From Ruminococcus sp. (lineage in GTDB: Bacteria; Bacillota; Clostridia; Oscillospirales; Ruminococcaceae), in NCBI GenBank assembly GCA_017517145.1, contig JAFXAJ010000126.1:1-41938 (forward strand): a stretch of DNA of 41,938 bases, written 5' to 3'. The notes under the pieces are model-generated. The model was not told the DNA's origin. It saw only the letters and a list, made by a program, of their open reading frames with translations, and did not search any database. Position numbers and translations under genes: made by a program. Positions 1 through 7,336 of this stretch are shown piece by piece; the first letter of the stretch is position 1; every line of letters begins with the position of its first letter.

Positions 1-1314
1 ATCCCCGATGTTGCCATTAAAACATGGCTCAATACAATGACTCCTGTCAGCTTCGACGGCTCAAGCGCCGTTTTCAGCGTCCTTACCGGTTTCCAGAAGG
101 ACATCGTTATGAATAAGTACGTCAATGACCTCAAAGAGGCTTTCTTTGAAATGCTCGGTCTTGACGTAGACATAAAAATCAATGTGGAATCCGAAAATGA
201 CGACACTCCTGCTGCAATCCCCACAGAGGACGAGCTTGAAAAGAAAAATGCTGAGCTGGAACAGTCCTACAAATTCGCAAACTACGACTATACATTCGAT
301 ACATTTATTGAAGGTCCGTCTAACAGCTTTGCTCTCGCCTGCAGTAAATCCGTTGCGAAAAACTGCGGCGAAAATGACGTTTCAGGCTATAATCCTCTGT
401 TTATCTATGGTCCGTCAGGTATGGGCAAAACTCACCTTATTACAGCTATTGCAAATGAAGTCCGCCAGACTCGCCCTGAATACAACATCGTTTACATAAC
501 AAGCGAAACTTTCGGCAACGACCTAATCGCAGCTATCCAGAAAAATCAGATGTCAGATTTCCATGAAAAATACAGAAATGCCGATGTTCTTCTCATTGAC
601 GATATTCAGTTTCTCGCAGGAAAAGAACGTATGCAGGAGGAATTCTTCCATACATTCTATAAACTCCATCAGGAGGGAAAACAGATCGTAATCACCTCCG
701 ATAAGCCGCCAAAGGAGCTTATCACCCTTGAAGCCCGTCTCAGAACACGCTTTGAAGGCGGTCTTATTGCGGATATTTCCGCCCCTGACTTTGAAACAAG
801 ACTTGCTATTATCACACGCAAAAGTGAACTTCTCAGCCTGAAAATGCCTGCCGAAGTTTCAGAATTCATGGCAAACCGCCTGAAATCAAACATCCGTCAG
901 CTTGAAGGCGCTGTAATCCGACTCAAGGCTTTAAATCACTTCGCAGGAAGTCCCATTACAATTTCTATGGCTCAGAGCGTTATCCGTGATGTTCTCACCG
1001 ATGAACAGCCTATTCCGATTACTGTTGAAAAAATTATCAACGAGGTTTCTACCGTTTACGGCGTATCTCCCGATGACCTGCGCTCCAACAAGCGCTCACA
1101 ACAGATTTCTATTGCAAGAAAAGTCGCTATTTACGTTGTACGTGAGATTACAGATATGCCTCTTGCTTCAATCGGTACAGAATTCGGCGGCAGAGACCAC
1201 TCAACTATCGTTTATTCTGTTAACAGCATCGTTGCTTCAATCCAAAAGGATTCAAACCTCAGCAACCTTGTAAACGATATTATCAAGAATATTAAAGATA
1301 AGAGCAAGGGTTAA
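1..1314 (+). CDS. dnaA: Chromosomal replication initiator DnaA (5' end cut by window edge)
   Basis: DnaA binds origin boxes, oligomerises with ATP and opens the duplex. The reading frame is open from base 1 and the residues before the first in-window ATG (IPDVAIKTWLNT) read as domain I, so the gene starts upstream of the window and the ATG at 37 is internal. Domain I is followed by an acidic linker, then the AAA+ core with Walker A GPSGMGKTH (about residues 137-145 counted from base 1) and Walker B LLIDDIQF (DD at 200-201). Domain IV carries the DNA-recognition helix-turn-helix GGRDHSTIVYS near residues 396-406. Most DnaA proteins have RDHTT here, so the Ser at 1201-1203 is a substitution at a likely base-contact position. 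The gene is followed directly by the origin. Identity is certain; the missing N-terminus cannot be judged. Confidence 0.98.
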   Translation: MPDVAIKTWLNTMTPVSFDGSSAVFSVLTGFQKDIVMNKYVNDLKEAFFEMLGLDVDIKINVESENDDTPAAIPTEDELEKKNAELEQSYKFANYDYTFDTFIEGPSNSFALACSKSVAKNCGENDVSGYNPLFIYGPSGMGKTHLITAIANEVRQTRPEYNIVYITSETFGNDLIAAIQKNQMSDFHEKYRNADVLLIDDIQFLAGKERMQEEFFHTFYKLHQEGKQIVITSDKPPKELITLEARLRTRFEGGLIADISAPDFETRLAIITRKSELLSLKMPAEVSEFMANRLKSNIRQLEGAVIRLKALNHFAGSPITISMAQSVIRDVLTDEQPIPITVEKIINEVSTVYGVSPDDLRSNKRSQQISIARKVAIYVVREITDMPLASIGTEFGGRDHSTIVYSVNSIVASIQKDSNLSNLVNDIIKNIKDKSKG

Positions 1315-1350
1315 TTCAACGTTGAATTCACATTAAAGACAATGTGAATT
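1313..1350. repeat. Nested palindromes at the dnaA 3' end
   Basis: A perfect 16-base palindrome covers the dnaA stop (1313-1328, AATTCAAC/GTTGAATT). It overlaps a perfect 10-base inverted repeat, AATTCACATT (1325-1334) and AATGTGAATT (1341-1350), with a 6-base loop. There is no T-tract, so it is not an obvious intrinsic terminator. The half-sites resemble the nearby TTCAAC words, so it may be part of the origin's protein-binding array. Confidence 0.6.
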
Positions 1351-1886
1351 ATGTTGAAAAGTGAGTTTTCAACCGACTTTTCAACAGTGTGTTTAAAACT
1401 CCGTTGAAAAGTCATTATTTTATTAATGTCAGATATTTCCGCAAAAAGTTATCGCCTTGAAATTCTTAATTTTCATATTTTCAACGGGCTGAACTTTTCA
1501 ACATCTATTAAACTGTCGGGAAATATTTGTAAAAATTTAACCATTATCTCCCATTCAACAAATTTTTCCACTTTTCTTAAACTTCAACTCCACAAACTCA
1601 AACAGTTCCAACATTCAACAGGGGCTGAAAAGATGATTTTAACACTCCAAACAAATTTGCAACACCCGATTGTGGATGAATTTATGGCTTGAAATTGCGG
1701 AAAAATCAGCATACTGACTTTTCAACACACCCTACTACTACTACTATTTTATATTTACTTATTTTATCTTATCTTTTTTATTCTGTTTATTCTTAACTTA
1801 TCTTAACTTTTCTCAACTTCTCCGGAAACTTTCCCGGCTTCGCCGGCTGAATAGGAGGATTCGGTTTACAGGAGGATTTATATATA
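1315..1886. other. oriC: oriC: replication origin in the dnaA–dnaN spacer
   Basis: This 572-base gene-free spacer has the composition and position of a Firmicutes origin. DnaA-box-like words are mainly TTTTCAACA rather than the canonical TTATCCACA. Exact copies are at 1352-1360 (-), 1378-1386, 1495-1503 and 1719-1727. One-base relatives are at 1366-1374, 1402-1410 (-) and 1478-1486, a TTTTCCACT lies at 1564-1572, and CATTCAACA occurs at 1552-1560 and 1612-1620. The right part has a DnaA-trio and a long T/A-rich stretch (about 1745-1822). A short UUCG-type hairpin (1834-1846) and two Shine-Dalgarno-like AGGAGG runs precede dnaN. An 88-codon open frame at 1426-1692 is treated as chance. Origin function is inferred from context and architecture. 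Confidence 0.9.
1719..1800 (+). promoter_or_regulatory. Basal unwinding element: DnaA box, GC spacer, DnaA-trio, AT-rich DUE
   Basis: In order: a TTTTCAACA box (1719-1727), a short C-rich spacer CACCC (1728-1732), four TAC trinucleotides and a TAT (1733-1747), then an almost uninterrupted A/T stretch. The opposite strand reads as TAG repeats, which is the DnaA-trio motif known from Bacillus subtilis that loads DnaA onto single strands. The box, the GC-rich spacer and the trio have the expected order and spacing. Only the box sequence is unusual. This is the predicted initial melting site. Confidence 0.85.
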
Positions 1887-2990
1887 ATGAATTTTATTTG
1901 CAAAAAAAATGAACTCAGTGAAGCTATCAGCAACGTTTCAAGAGCTGTTCCTCAGAAATCAACTATTCCTGCTCTTGAAGGAATCAAAGTAAAAATTACT
2001 GACGGAGCTGTTGAACTTACAGGCTTTAATATGGAAATGGGTGTAACTACTTCTATCCAAGCCAATACAAGCGGTACAGGTGAATTTGTTCTCAATGTTC
2101 GTCTTTTCAGTGAATTTACAAGAAAAATGGCTGGAGATGAAGTCTCATTCACTATTGACGAAAATAATATTGTTAACGTTTCTTCAGAAGCTTCAGATTG
2201 TACTTTTTCAGCTATGTCAGCTGATGAATACCCTGATTTACCTGTGGTTAATTCTGAAAGATGCTTCAATGTTCCTCAGAATGTGCTCCGTTCTATGATT
2301 AATATGACAGGTTATGCTGTTTCTCAGAACGAAAGCAAACCTATTTTTACAGGTGAACTTTTTGATATTGATAATGAAAGCTTTACTCTCGTAGCAATTG
2401 ATGGATTCCGTCTTGCTATCAGAAATGAAACTATCCAAAATGAGGGTACTTTCAATTTTGTTGTACCCAAAAAGGCTTTGCAGGAGGTTGCTACCCTTAT
2501 TCGTGAGGATTGCAGTGAAAATTGTGTTATTAATGTCAGCGACAGACATATAATTTTTAAAATTAATAATTTTTACGTAATATCCAGACTTTTGGAGGGC
2601 GCATTCCACAACTATAAAATGAGTATCCCCTCAGGCTGCAAAACCGAAATTTTTGTTAATAAAAAGGATTTTGCAGCTTGTCTTGAAAGATGTTCTCTTA
2701 TTATTGACGAGAAAAATAAATGCCCTATTCGCTGTGAAATAGGAAACGGCATTATGAAAATCAACTGCAAAACGAGTATCGGAAAGGTAAATGATGCAAT
2801 TTCTGCCGATATTTCGGGAGAAGCTGTGACAATCGGTTTCAATAACCGTCTTGTTCTCGAAGCGCTCAAGGCTGCCGAGGGCGACAAGGTGAGAATCCGT
2901 CTTAACGGCGCAATGAAGGTTATTGAAATTCTTCCTCCCATGGGTGAAAACTATATTTTCCTTGTAATGCCTATTCAGTTAAAAAATTGA
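1887..2990 (+). CDS. dnaN: DNA polymerase III beta subunit (sliding clamp)
   Basis: The beta clamp encircles DNA as a dimer and tethers the replicative polymerase. The 367-residue product matches the family length and shows the clamp pattern of three repeated domains, with the N-terminal MNFICKKNELSEAISNVSRAV and a C-terminal end VMPIQLKN resembling the usual VMPMR tail. The start is supported by GGAGG at 1871-1875, eleven bases before the ATG. A second AGGAGG lies 18 bases further up. The gene sits directly downstream of oriC in the conserved order. The first two thirds use more A/T-ending codons than the neighbours, which is noticeable but not enough to suggest transfer. Confidence 0.98.
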   Translation: MNFICKKNELSEAISNVSRAVPQKSTIPALEGIKVKITDGAVELTGFNMEMGVTTSIQANTSGTGEFVLNVRLFSEFTRKMAGDEVSFTIDENNIVNVSSEASDCTFSAMSADEYPDLPVVNSERCFNVPQNVLRSMINMTGYAVSQNESKPIFTGELFDIDNESFTLVAIDGFRLAIRNETIQNEGTFNFVVPKKALQEVATLIREDCSENCVINVSDRHIIFKINNFYVISRLLEGAFHNYKMSIPSGCKTEIFVNKKDFAACLERCSLIIDEKNKCPIRCEIGNGIMKINCKTSIGKVNDAISADISGEAVTIGFNNRLVLEALKAAEGDKVRIRLNGAMKVIEILPPMGENYIFLVMPIQLKN

Positions 2991-3061
2991 GAGCCAATAG
3001 CTTTTAATTTTTTAAGCTAACGGTTCGAATTTATAATTTTTAATTATTGAGGAGGATAAGT

Positions 3062-3271
3062 ATGCCTGAAATTAAAATCACAACAGAATTTATAAAGCTT
3101 GACGCTCTGCTGAAATTCGCCTCAATGGTCGGTTCCGGCGGCGAAGCAAAAATGCTTATTCAGGACGGTCAGGTTCTCGTCAACGATGAGGTCTGCACCA
3201 TGCGTGGAAAAAAAATCCGCCCCGGTGATACCGTGAAAATTGTCGGCGGTGACGAGGTAACTGTGTGCTGA
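3062..3271 (+). CDS. rlbA: S4-domain RNA-binding protein (YaaA/RlbA type)
   Basis: This is a 69-residue S4-like RNA-binding protein of the kind always found between dnaN and recF in Firmicutes. It is thought to bind structured RNA, possibly rRNA, but its role is not firmly established. The S4 signature is visible: [25 protein letters not shown], then the loop [26 protein letters not shown]. The ATG at 3062 is chosen because GGAGG (3051-3055) lies just before it; an upstream TTG would place the ribosome site inside the gene. The end overlaps the recF start by seven bases, suggesting translational coupling. Confidence 0.92.
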   Translation: MPEIKITTEFIKLDALLKFASMVGSGGEAKMLIQDGQVLVNDEVCTMRGKKIRPGDTVKIVGGDEVTVC

Positions 3272-4398
3272 TTACTAAGGTGAAAATAGACGGATTTAAA
3301 AATCTGTCTGAAATCTCCTTTGTGCCTGACACTTACTATAACATTATCGTGGGCGCTAATGCTCAGGGAAAAACAAATCTGCTGGAAGCGCTCTGGATTA
3401 TGTCAGGCTGCAAATCCTTCCGTGGCTCAAAGGAAAGGGACTATATCGCCCTTGATAAAAGCCGTTTTACCTCTGAAATCGGGATTTATGACAATTTTCG
3501 TCAGCAGAAAATCACCTACGAGATGATAAAAGGGGCAAATATTACCAAAAATATAACCATAAACGGCGTGAAACAAAAGGGTACACGAAATTTGTTTGAC
3601 GTTTTCAAATGTATTGCTTTTATCCCTGATGATGTAGAAATTATAAAGGGTGCGCCCGAAAAACGGCGTAATTTCATTGATATGGCGGCTTCTCAGCTGA
3701 ATCCTCTCTTTGTGGCGCATATCACGAAAAATCAGGCTGTCATGAATCAGCGCAATGCATTGCTGAAATCCATACTTCAAGGGGCTTCCGACAGCTCAAT
3801 TCTCGAAATATGGGACAAACAGGCGGCTCATGAGGGTGCGCTTATATCCTATATGCGTGACGGCTATATAAAAAAGCTCAACGGTGTGTGCTCAGAGCTT
3901 TATTCCGCTATTTCAGGCGGAAAAGAAAGGCTTGAACTGGAGTATAAATCAAACGTTTTCAAGGCGGAGGATTTCAATGAGCCCTGTAATGCCGCTGCTT
4001 ATGAAAAATATTTCAACAAACTCCGTGAAACGGAGGATTACGACATCCGCACGGGAATTACCCATTCAGGCGTAAACCGTGACGAAATAAATGTGAAAAT
4101 CAATGGCATCAGCGCCAAAGAGTACGGCTCGCAGGGACAGATTAAATCCGCTGCTCTCGTTATAAAGCTTGCTCAGGCGGAAATTTTTATGGAACGCAGC
4201 AAGGAAGCTCCCGTAGTATTTTTAGACGACGTTATGGGAGAACTTGACGAAAATCGTCAGCGTTTCGTTTTCGATATAATCAGAAATATGCAGGTGTTTA
4301 TCACCACTCCGAATGAAAGTGCGCTTCTTCCCGATATAAAGGGAAAAATCCTGCGTATGAACGGCGGCAGACTCACAGAGGAAAAATCAGATGAATAA
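3265..4398 (+). CDS. recF: DNA replication and repair protein RecF
   Basis: RecF is an SMC-like ATPase that helps load RecA at single-strand gaps. The 377-residue product has Walker A GANAQGKT (residues 30-37), the ABC-type signature YGSQGQ and Walker [14 protein letters not shown] near the C-terminus, all in family order and at normal length. The likely start is the GTG at 3265, with GAGGT about eight bases upstream inside rlbA; the next codon, CTG, cannot be excluded. The 3' end overlaps remB by eight bases, so rlbA, recF and remB form a tightly coupled unit. Confidence 0.96.
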   Translation: MLITKVKIDGFKNLSEISFVPDTYYNIIVGANAQGKTNLLEALWIMSGCKSFRGSKERDYIALDKSRFTSEIGIYDNFRQQKITYEMIKGANITKNITINGVKQKGTRNLFDVFKCIAFIPDDVEIIKGAPEKRRNFIDMAASQLNPLFVAHITKNQAVMNQRNALLKSILQGASDSSILEIWDKQAAHEGALISYMRDGYIKKLNGVCSELYSAISGGKERLELEYKSNVFKAEDFNEPCNAAAYEKYFNKLRETEDYDIRTGITHSGVNRDEINVKINGISAKEYGSQGQIKSAALVIKLAQAEIFMERSKEAPVVFLDDVMGELDENRQRFVFDIIRNMQVFITTPNESALLPDIKGKILRMNGGRLTEEKSDE

Positions 4399-4654
4399 AA
4401 CTATTTATCTTCATATCGGCAATAACTATTCAGTGGATGTCCGTGAAATTATCGGGATTTTCGATATGGATAATACCACTGTCACAAGCTGTACAAAAAA
4501 GCTCCTCGATAAGGCTGAAAAGGAAAAACGCCTGTTTTTAGCCACTTATGAGCTGCCGAAAACTTTTGTTATTACAAAAAAGCGAGTTTATATTTCTCAG
4601 CTTGCCGCAAGCACCCTTAAAAAACGTCTTGAAAAGGGCGGAGGATATAATTAA
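4391..4654 (+). CDS. remB: RemB/YaaB-type DUF370 protein
   Basis: This 87-residue protein belongs to the DUF370 group, whose Bacillus members (RemA, RemB) activate extracellular-matrix genes. The N-terminal [32 protein letters not shown] is characteristic, and the position between recF and gyrB is the conserved place for remB. An AGAGG at 4377-4381, inside recF, supplies the ribosome site nine bases before the ATG. The C-terminal third (ITKKRVYISQLAASTLKKR) is basic, as expected for a nucleic-acid-binding ring protein. Its target genes are unknown here. Confidence 0.85.
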   Translation: MNKTIYLHIGNNYSVDVREIIGIFDMDNTTVTSCTKKLLDKAEKEKRLFLATYELPKTFVITKKRVYISQLAASTLKKRLEKGGGYN

Positions 4655-4671
4655 CACGTAATTCAATTAAG

Positions 4672-4735
4672 CAGAGGCTGCCTCTGGCAGTCCGTCAAAA
4701 GAATTCAGAGAATAATTCATAATTCTGAATTCTTA
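4672..4735. repeat. Intergenic hairpin module plus AT-rich repeat before gyrB
   Basis: The spacer holds CAGAGG/CCTCTG (4672-4686). The 18 bases at 4676-4693 match 41854-41871 in inverted orientation at 17 of 18 positions. Next to it, 4709-4734 contains the AT-rich AATTCATAATTCTGAATTC unit, related to repeats at 7225 and 20721. No coding potential was seen. Confidence 0.65.
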
Positions 4736-4758
4736 AATAAAAAAACCGGGAGGTACTC

Positions 4759-6684
4759 ATGAGTCAGCAGAATAATAATTACGATGAAAATGATATACAA
4801 ATTCTGGAAGGACTGGAAGCTGTAAGAAAAAGACCGGGTATGTACATCGGTTCTACAGGACCAAGCGGTCTGCACCACCTTGTATATGAAATCGTTGATA
4901 ACTCTATTGACGAGGCACTTGCAGGCTTCTGCACCGAAATAAAGGTAGATATACTCCCCGGAGATGTTATCAGGGTATCCGATAACGGCCGTGGTATCCC
5001 TGTTGGTATTCACCCGAAGGAGGGGATTTCTGCGGCTACCGTTGTATATACTATCCTCCACGCAGGCGGAAAATTCGGCGGCGGCGGATATAAAGTGTCG
5101 GGCGGTCTGCATGGCGTCGGCGCTTCCGTTGTTAATGCCCTTTCGGAATGGCTTGAACTCACTGTCAGGGACGGTGAAAATGTCTGGTTCCAGCGCTTTG
5201 AACGTGGTCACTATGACGAGGAGCTGAAAGTTATCGACAAAACCTCGGAAACTGGTACAAGCGTTATGTTCAAGGCTGACGGTGAAATCTTTGAGCAGAC
5301 TGTCTACGACTTTGAAACGCTGCTGAAAAGACTCCGTGAACAGGCTTTTCTCAACGCAGGTATAAAAATTACCTTTTCTGACCTGCGTGACGAAAATGAT
5401 ATAAAATCCGAAACTCTCCACTACGAGGGCGGTATCCGTCAGTTTGTGGAGCATATACATGAAACAAGAGGATATATTCCCCTTAGCGAGAATGTTATTT
5501 ATGTTTCGGGTATGCAGGGGGATTCCTTTGCGGAAATTGCCCTCCAGTACAACGACAGCTACAATGAGATTATTCTCTCATTTGCAAATAATATCCATAC
5601 CAAAGACGGCGGATACCATGAAACAGGTTTTAAAAATGCCCTTACCAAGGTTATAAACGACTATGGTAAAAAAATGGGTCTGCTCAAGGACAAGGAAAAG
5701 CTCAGCGGCGATGACGTTCGTGAAGGACTTACCGCTATTATCTCCGTAAAGCTTACCGAATGTGAATTTGAGGGACAGACTAAGGGTCGTCTTGGAAATC
5801 CCGAAGTAAAGCCTTTTGTTGAAAAGCTTGTGCAGGAAAAGCTGATGAATTTCCTTGAGGAAAATCCAGAAACTGCAAAGGCTATCTTTGAAAAGGCACT
5901 CTCTGCACTGAAAGCCCGTGAAGCTGCAAAACGTGCACGAGATGCCGAGCGTAAGAAAAATGCTTTCGGAAATGCTTCAATGCCCGAAAAACTGGCAGAT
6001 TGTGCCGAGCGTGACGCAAGATATACTGAAATTTATATCGTAGAGGGAGACTCTGCGGGCGGTTCTGCAAAGCAGGGCCGTGACAGAAAATATCAGGCTA
6101 TTCTCTCTCTCTGGGGAAAAATGCTCAACGTGGAAAAAGCCCGTCTTGACAAGATTTACAGCAACGAGAAGCTTGCTCCCGTGGTTACAGCTCTCGGTAC
6201 AGGCATAGGCGAGGAATTTGACATTGAAAAACTCCGCTACGGAAAAGTTATTATTATGGCGGATGCCGACGTTGACGGTATGCATATCAGAACTCTGCTG
6301 CTGACATTTTTCTTCCGCTATATGCGTCCTCTTATCTCAAACGGAAACGTTTATATCGCACAGCCTCCCCTGTTCAAGGTATGGCGAGGCAAAAAGGAGC
6401 GATACGCATTCTCAGACGAGGAGCGTGACCAGTTTATCAGCGAGCTTTCCGAGGACGGCAAGTACAAGGTTGATGTTCAGCGTTATAAAGGTCTTGGTGA
6501 GATGGACCCTGAACAGCTTTGGGAAACTACTATGGACCCTGAAAGACGTACTATCGTAAAAATCGGTATGGAGGACGCTCTGAAAGCAGACGAGACATTC
6601 TCTATTCTCATGGGCGATAAGGTTGAGCCGAGAAGAAAATTCATCGAGAAAAATGCAAAGTTTGCCCAGAATCTTGACATATAA
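4759..6684 (+). CDS. gyrB: DNA gyrase subunit B
   Basis: This is the ATPase and TOPRIM subunit of gyrase, which introduces negative supercoils. The 641-residue product has the GHKL ATPase motifs [19 protein letters not shown] and [14 protein letters not shown], the transducer region, and the TOPRIM motif [16 protein letters not shown] (Glu429, Asp431) with DADVDGMH further on. GGGAGGT about four bases upstream supports the ATG. An oddity is SLWGKMLN at residues 450-457, where Escherichia coli has PLKGKILN and many Gram-positives PLRGKILN; Trp452 therefore sits at the position of E. coli Lys447, part of the quinolone-resistance region. It could in principle be ParE, but the position next to gyrA near oriC favours GyrB. 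Confidence 0.97.
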   Translation: MSQQNNNYDENDIQILEGLEAVRKRPGMYIGSTGPSGLHHLVYEIVDNSIDEALAGFCTEIKVDILPGDVIRVSDNGRGIPVGIHPKEGISAATVVYTILHAGGKFGGGGYKVSGGLHGVGASVVNALSEWLELTVRDGENVWFQRFERGHYDEELKVIDKTSETGTSVMFKADGEIFEQTVYDFETLLKRLREQAFLNAGIKITFSDLRDENDIKSETLHYEGGIRQFVEHIHETRGYIPLSENVIYVSGMQGDSFAEIALQYNDSYNEIILSFANNIHTKDGGYHETGFKNALTKVINDYGKKMGLLKDKEKLSGDDVREGLTAIISVKLTECEFEGQTKGRLGNPEVKPFVEKLVQEKLMNFLEENPETAKAIFEKALSALKAREAAKRARDAERKKNAFGNASMPEKLADCAERDARYTEIYIVEGDSAGGSAKQGRDRKYQAILSLWGKMLNVEKARLDKIYSNEKLAPVVTALGTGIGEEFDIEKLRYGKVIIMADADVDGMHIRTLLLTFFFRYMRPLISNGNVYIAQPPLFKVWRGKKERYAFSDEERDQFISELSEDGKYKVDVQRYKGLGEMDPEQLWETTMDPERRTIVKIGMEDALKADETFSILMGDKVEPRRKFIEKNAKFAQNLDI

Positions 6685-6696
6685 CGAGGGCAGGAA

Positions 6697-7224
6697 ATGG
6701 AAGAAAATATAAAGCTTGTAAAGGAATTTTCCCATACTGCGCCGATTCTGCGGCAGGGTATAAGAGCATATCAAAAAAAATATATTATGCCCATGTCATA
6801 CGTGAAAATGGTGTTGTATCTGGTTCTTGCCGTTGTTATGGCGTGTGGAATTATTTTCGGAAATATTGGAAATGCCATGAGATTTGCGGCATATCTGGTG
6901 ATAGCTGTGGCTTTTGCCCTGATTTTCCGCTGCTGGTATAATCCCATGAAACTCCGTGACAGCGTTGTTGAGAGTCTCTTGCAGCAGGAGGATTCACCTG
7001 TATATCGCCTTACCGTAAGGGAAAAGGAATTTGAAATTGCTGCTGTTCCCACAGAGGATGACGAGGAAATTGAACCTACAGTTATTCCTGCTGACAGTGG
7101 AACTGAAATAGTTGAGGGGGACGGATTTTTCCTGATTGTACATGGAAAATCGGTTTATTATATTATTCCTACAGCGGATTTTTCTTCCGCTGAAATGGAA
7201 ATTATGCGAAATATATCCAATTAA
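6697..7224 (+). CDS. Two-helix membrane protein, possibly YcxB-like, between gyrB and gyrA
   Basis: This is a 175-residue protein of unknown function. After a basic N-terminus there are two adjacent hydrophobic segments (about residues 36-53 and 61-79), then a soluble C-terminal half with an acidic stretch (EDDEEIEPT) and an ending, FLIVHGKSVYYIIPTADFS, that resembles the C-terminal domain of YcxB-like proteins. GAGGGCAGG precedes the ATG 12 bases after the gyrB stop, so it is co-transcribed with gyrB. The family call is tentative and no catalytic motif is visible. Confidence 0.7.
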   Translation: MEENIKLVKEFSHTAPILRQGIRAYQKKYIMPMSYVKMVLYLVLAVVMACGIIFGNIGNAMRFAAYLVIAVAFALIFRCWYNPMKLRDSVVESLLQQEDSPVYRLTVREKEFEIAAVPTEDDEEIEPTVIPADSGTEIVEGDGFFLIVHGKSVYYIIPTADFSSAEMEIMRNISN

Positions 7225-7322
7225 GAATTATGAATTAAGAATTAAGATTTGCTGAGGGTAATATATAACGACGAATTTATCATTGGCAATTCTAACCTCT
7301 AATCTCTAATTTCTAATTTCTA
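7225..7322. repeat. AT-rich intergenic repeat between the YcxB-like gene and gyrA
   Basis: The left end carries AAGAATTATGAATTAAG and the right end (7289-7322) a run of imperfect TCTAATTTCTAA units. The middle is unremarkable. The left unit recurs at 4709-4734 and 20721-20845. It may be a degraded small mobile repeat. No terminator T-tract is evident. Confidence 0.55.
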
Positions 7323-7336
7323 AGAGGAGGTTTAAC

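Noticed and set aside
1426-1692. 88-codon open frame in the dnaA–dnaN spacer
   Set aside because: It lies across DnaA-box-like words, has no ribosome site and a composition set by the TTCAAC repeats; treated as chance.
4717-5460. 247-codon frame antisense to gyrB
   Set aside because: It mirrors the gyrB coding frame; no ribosome site or promoter and no recognisable domain.
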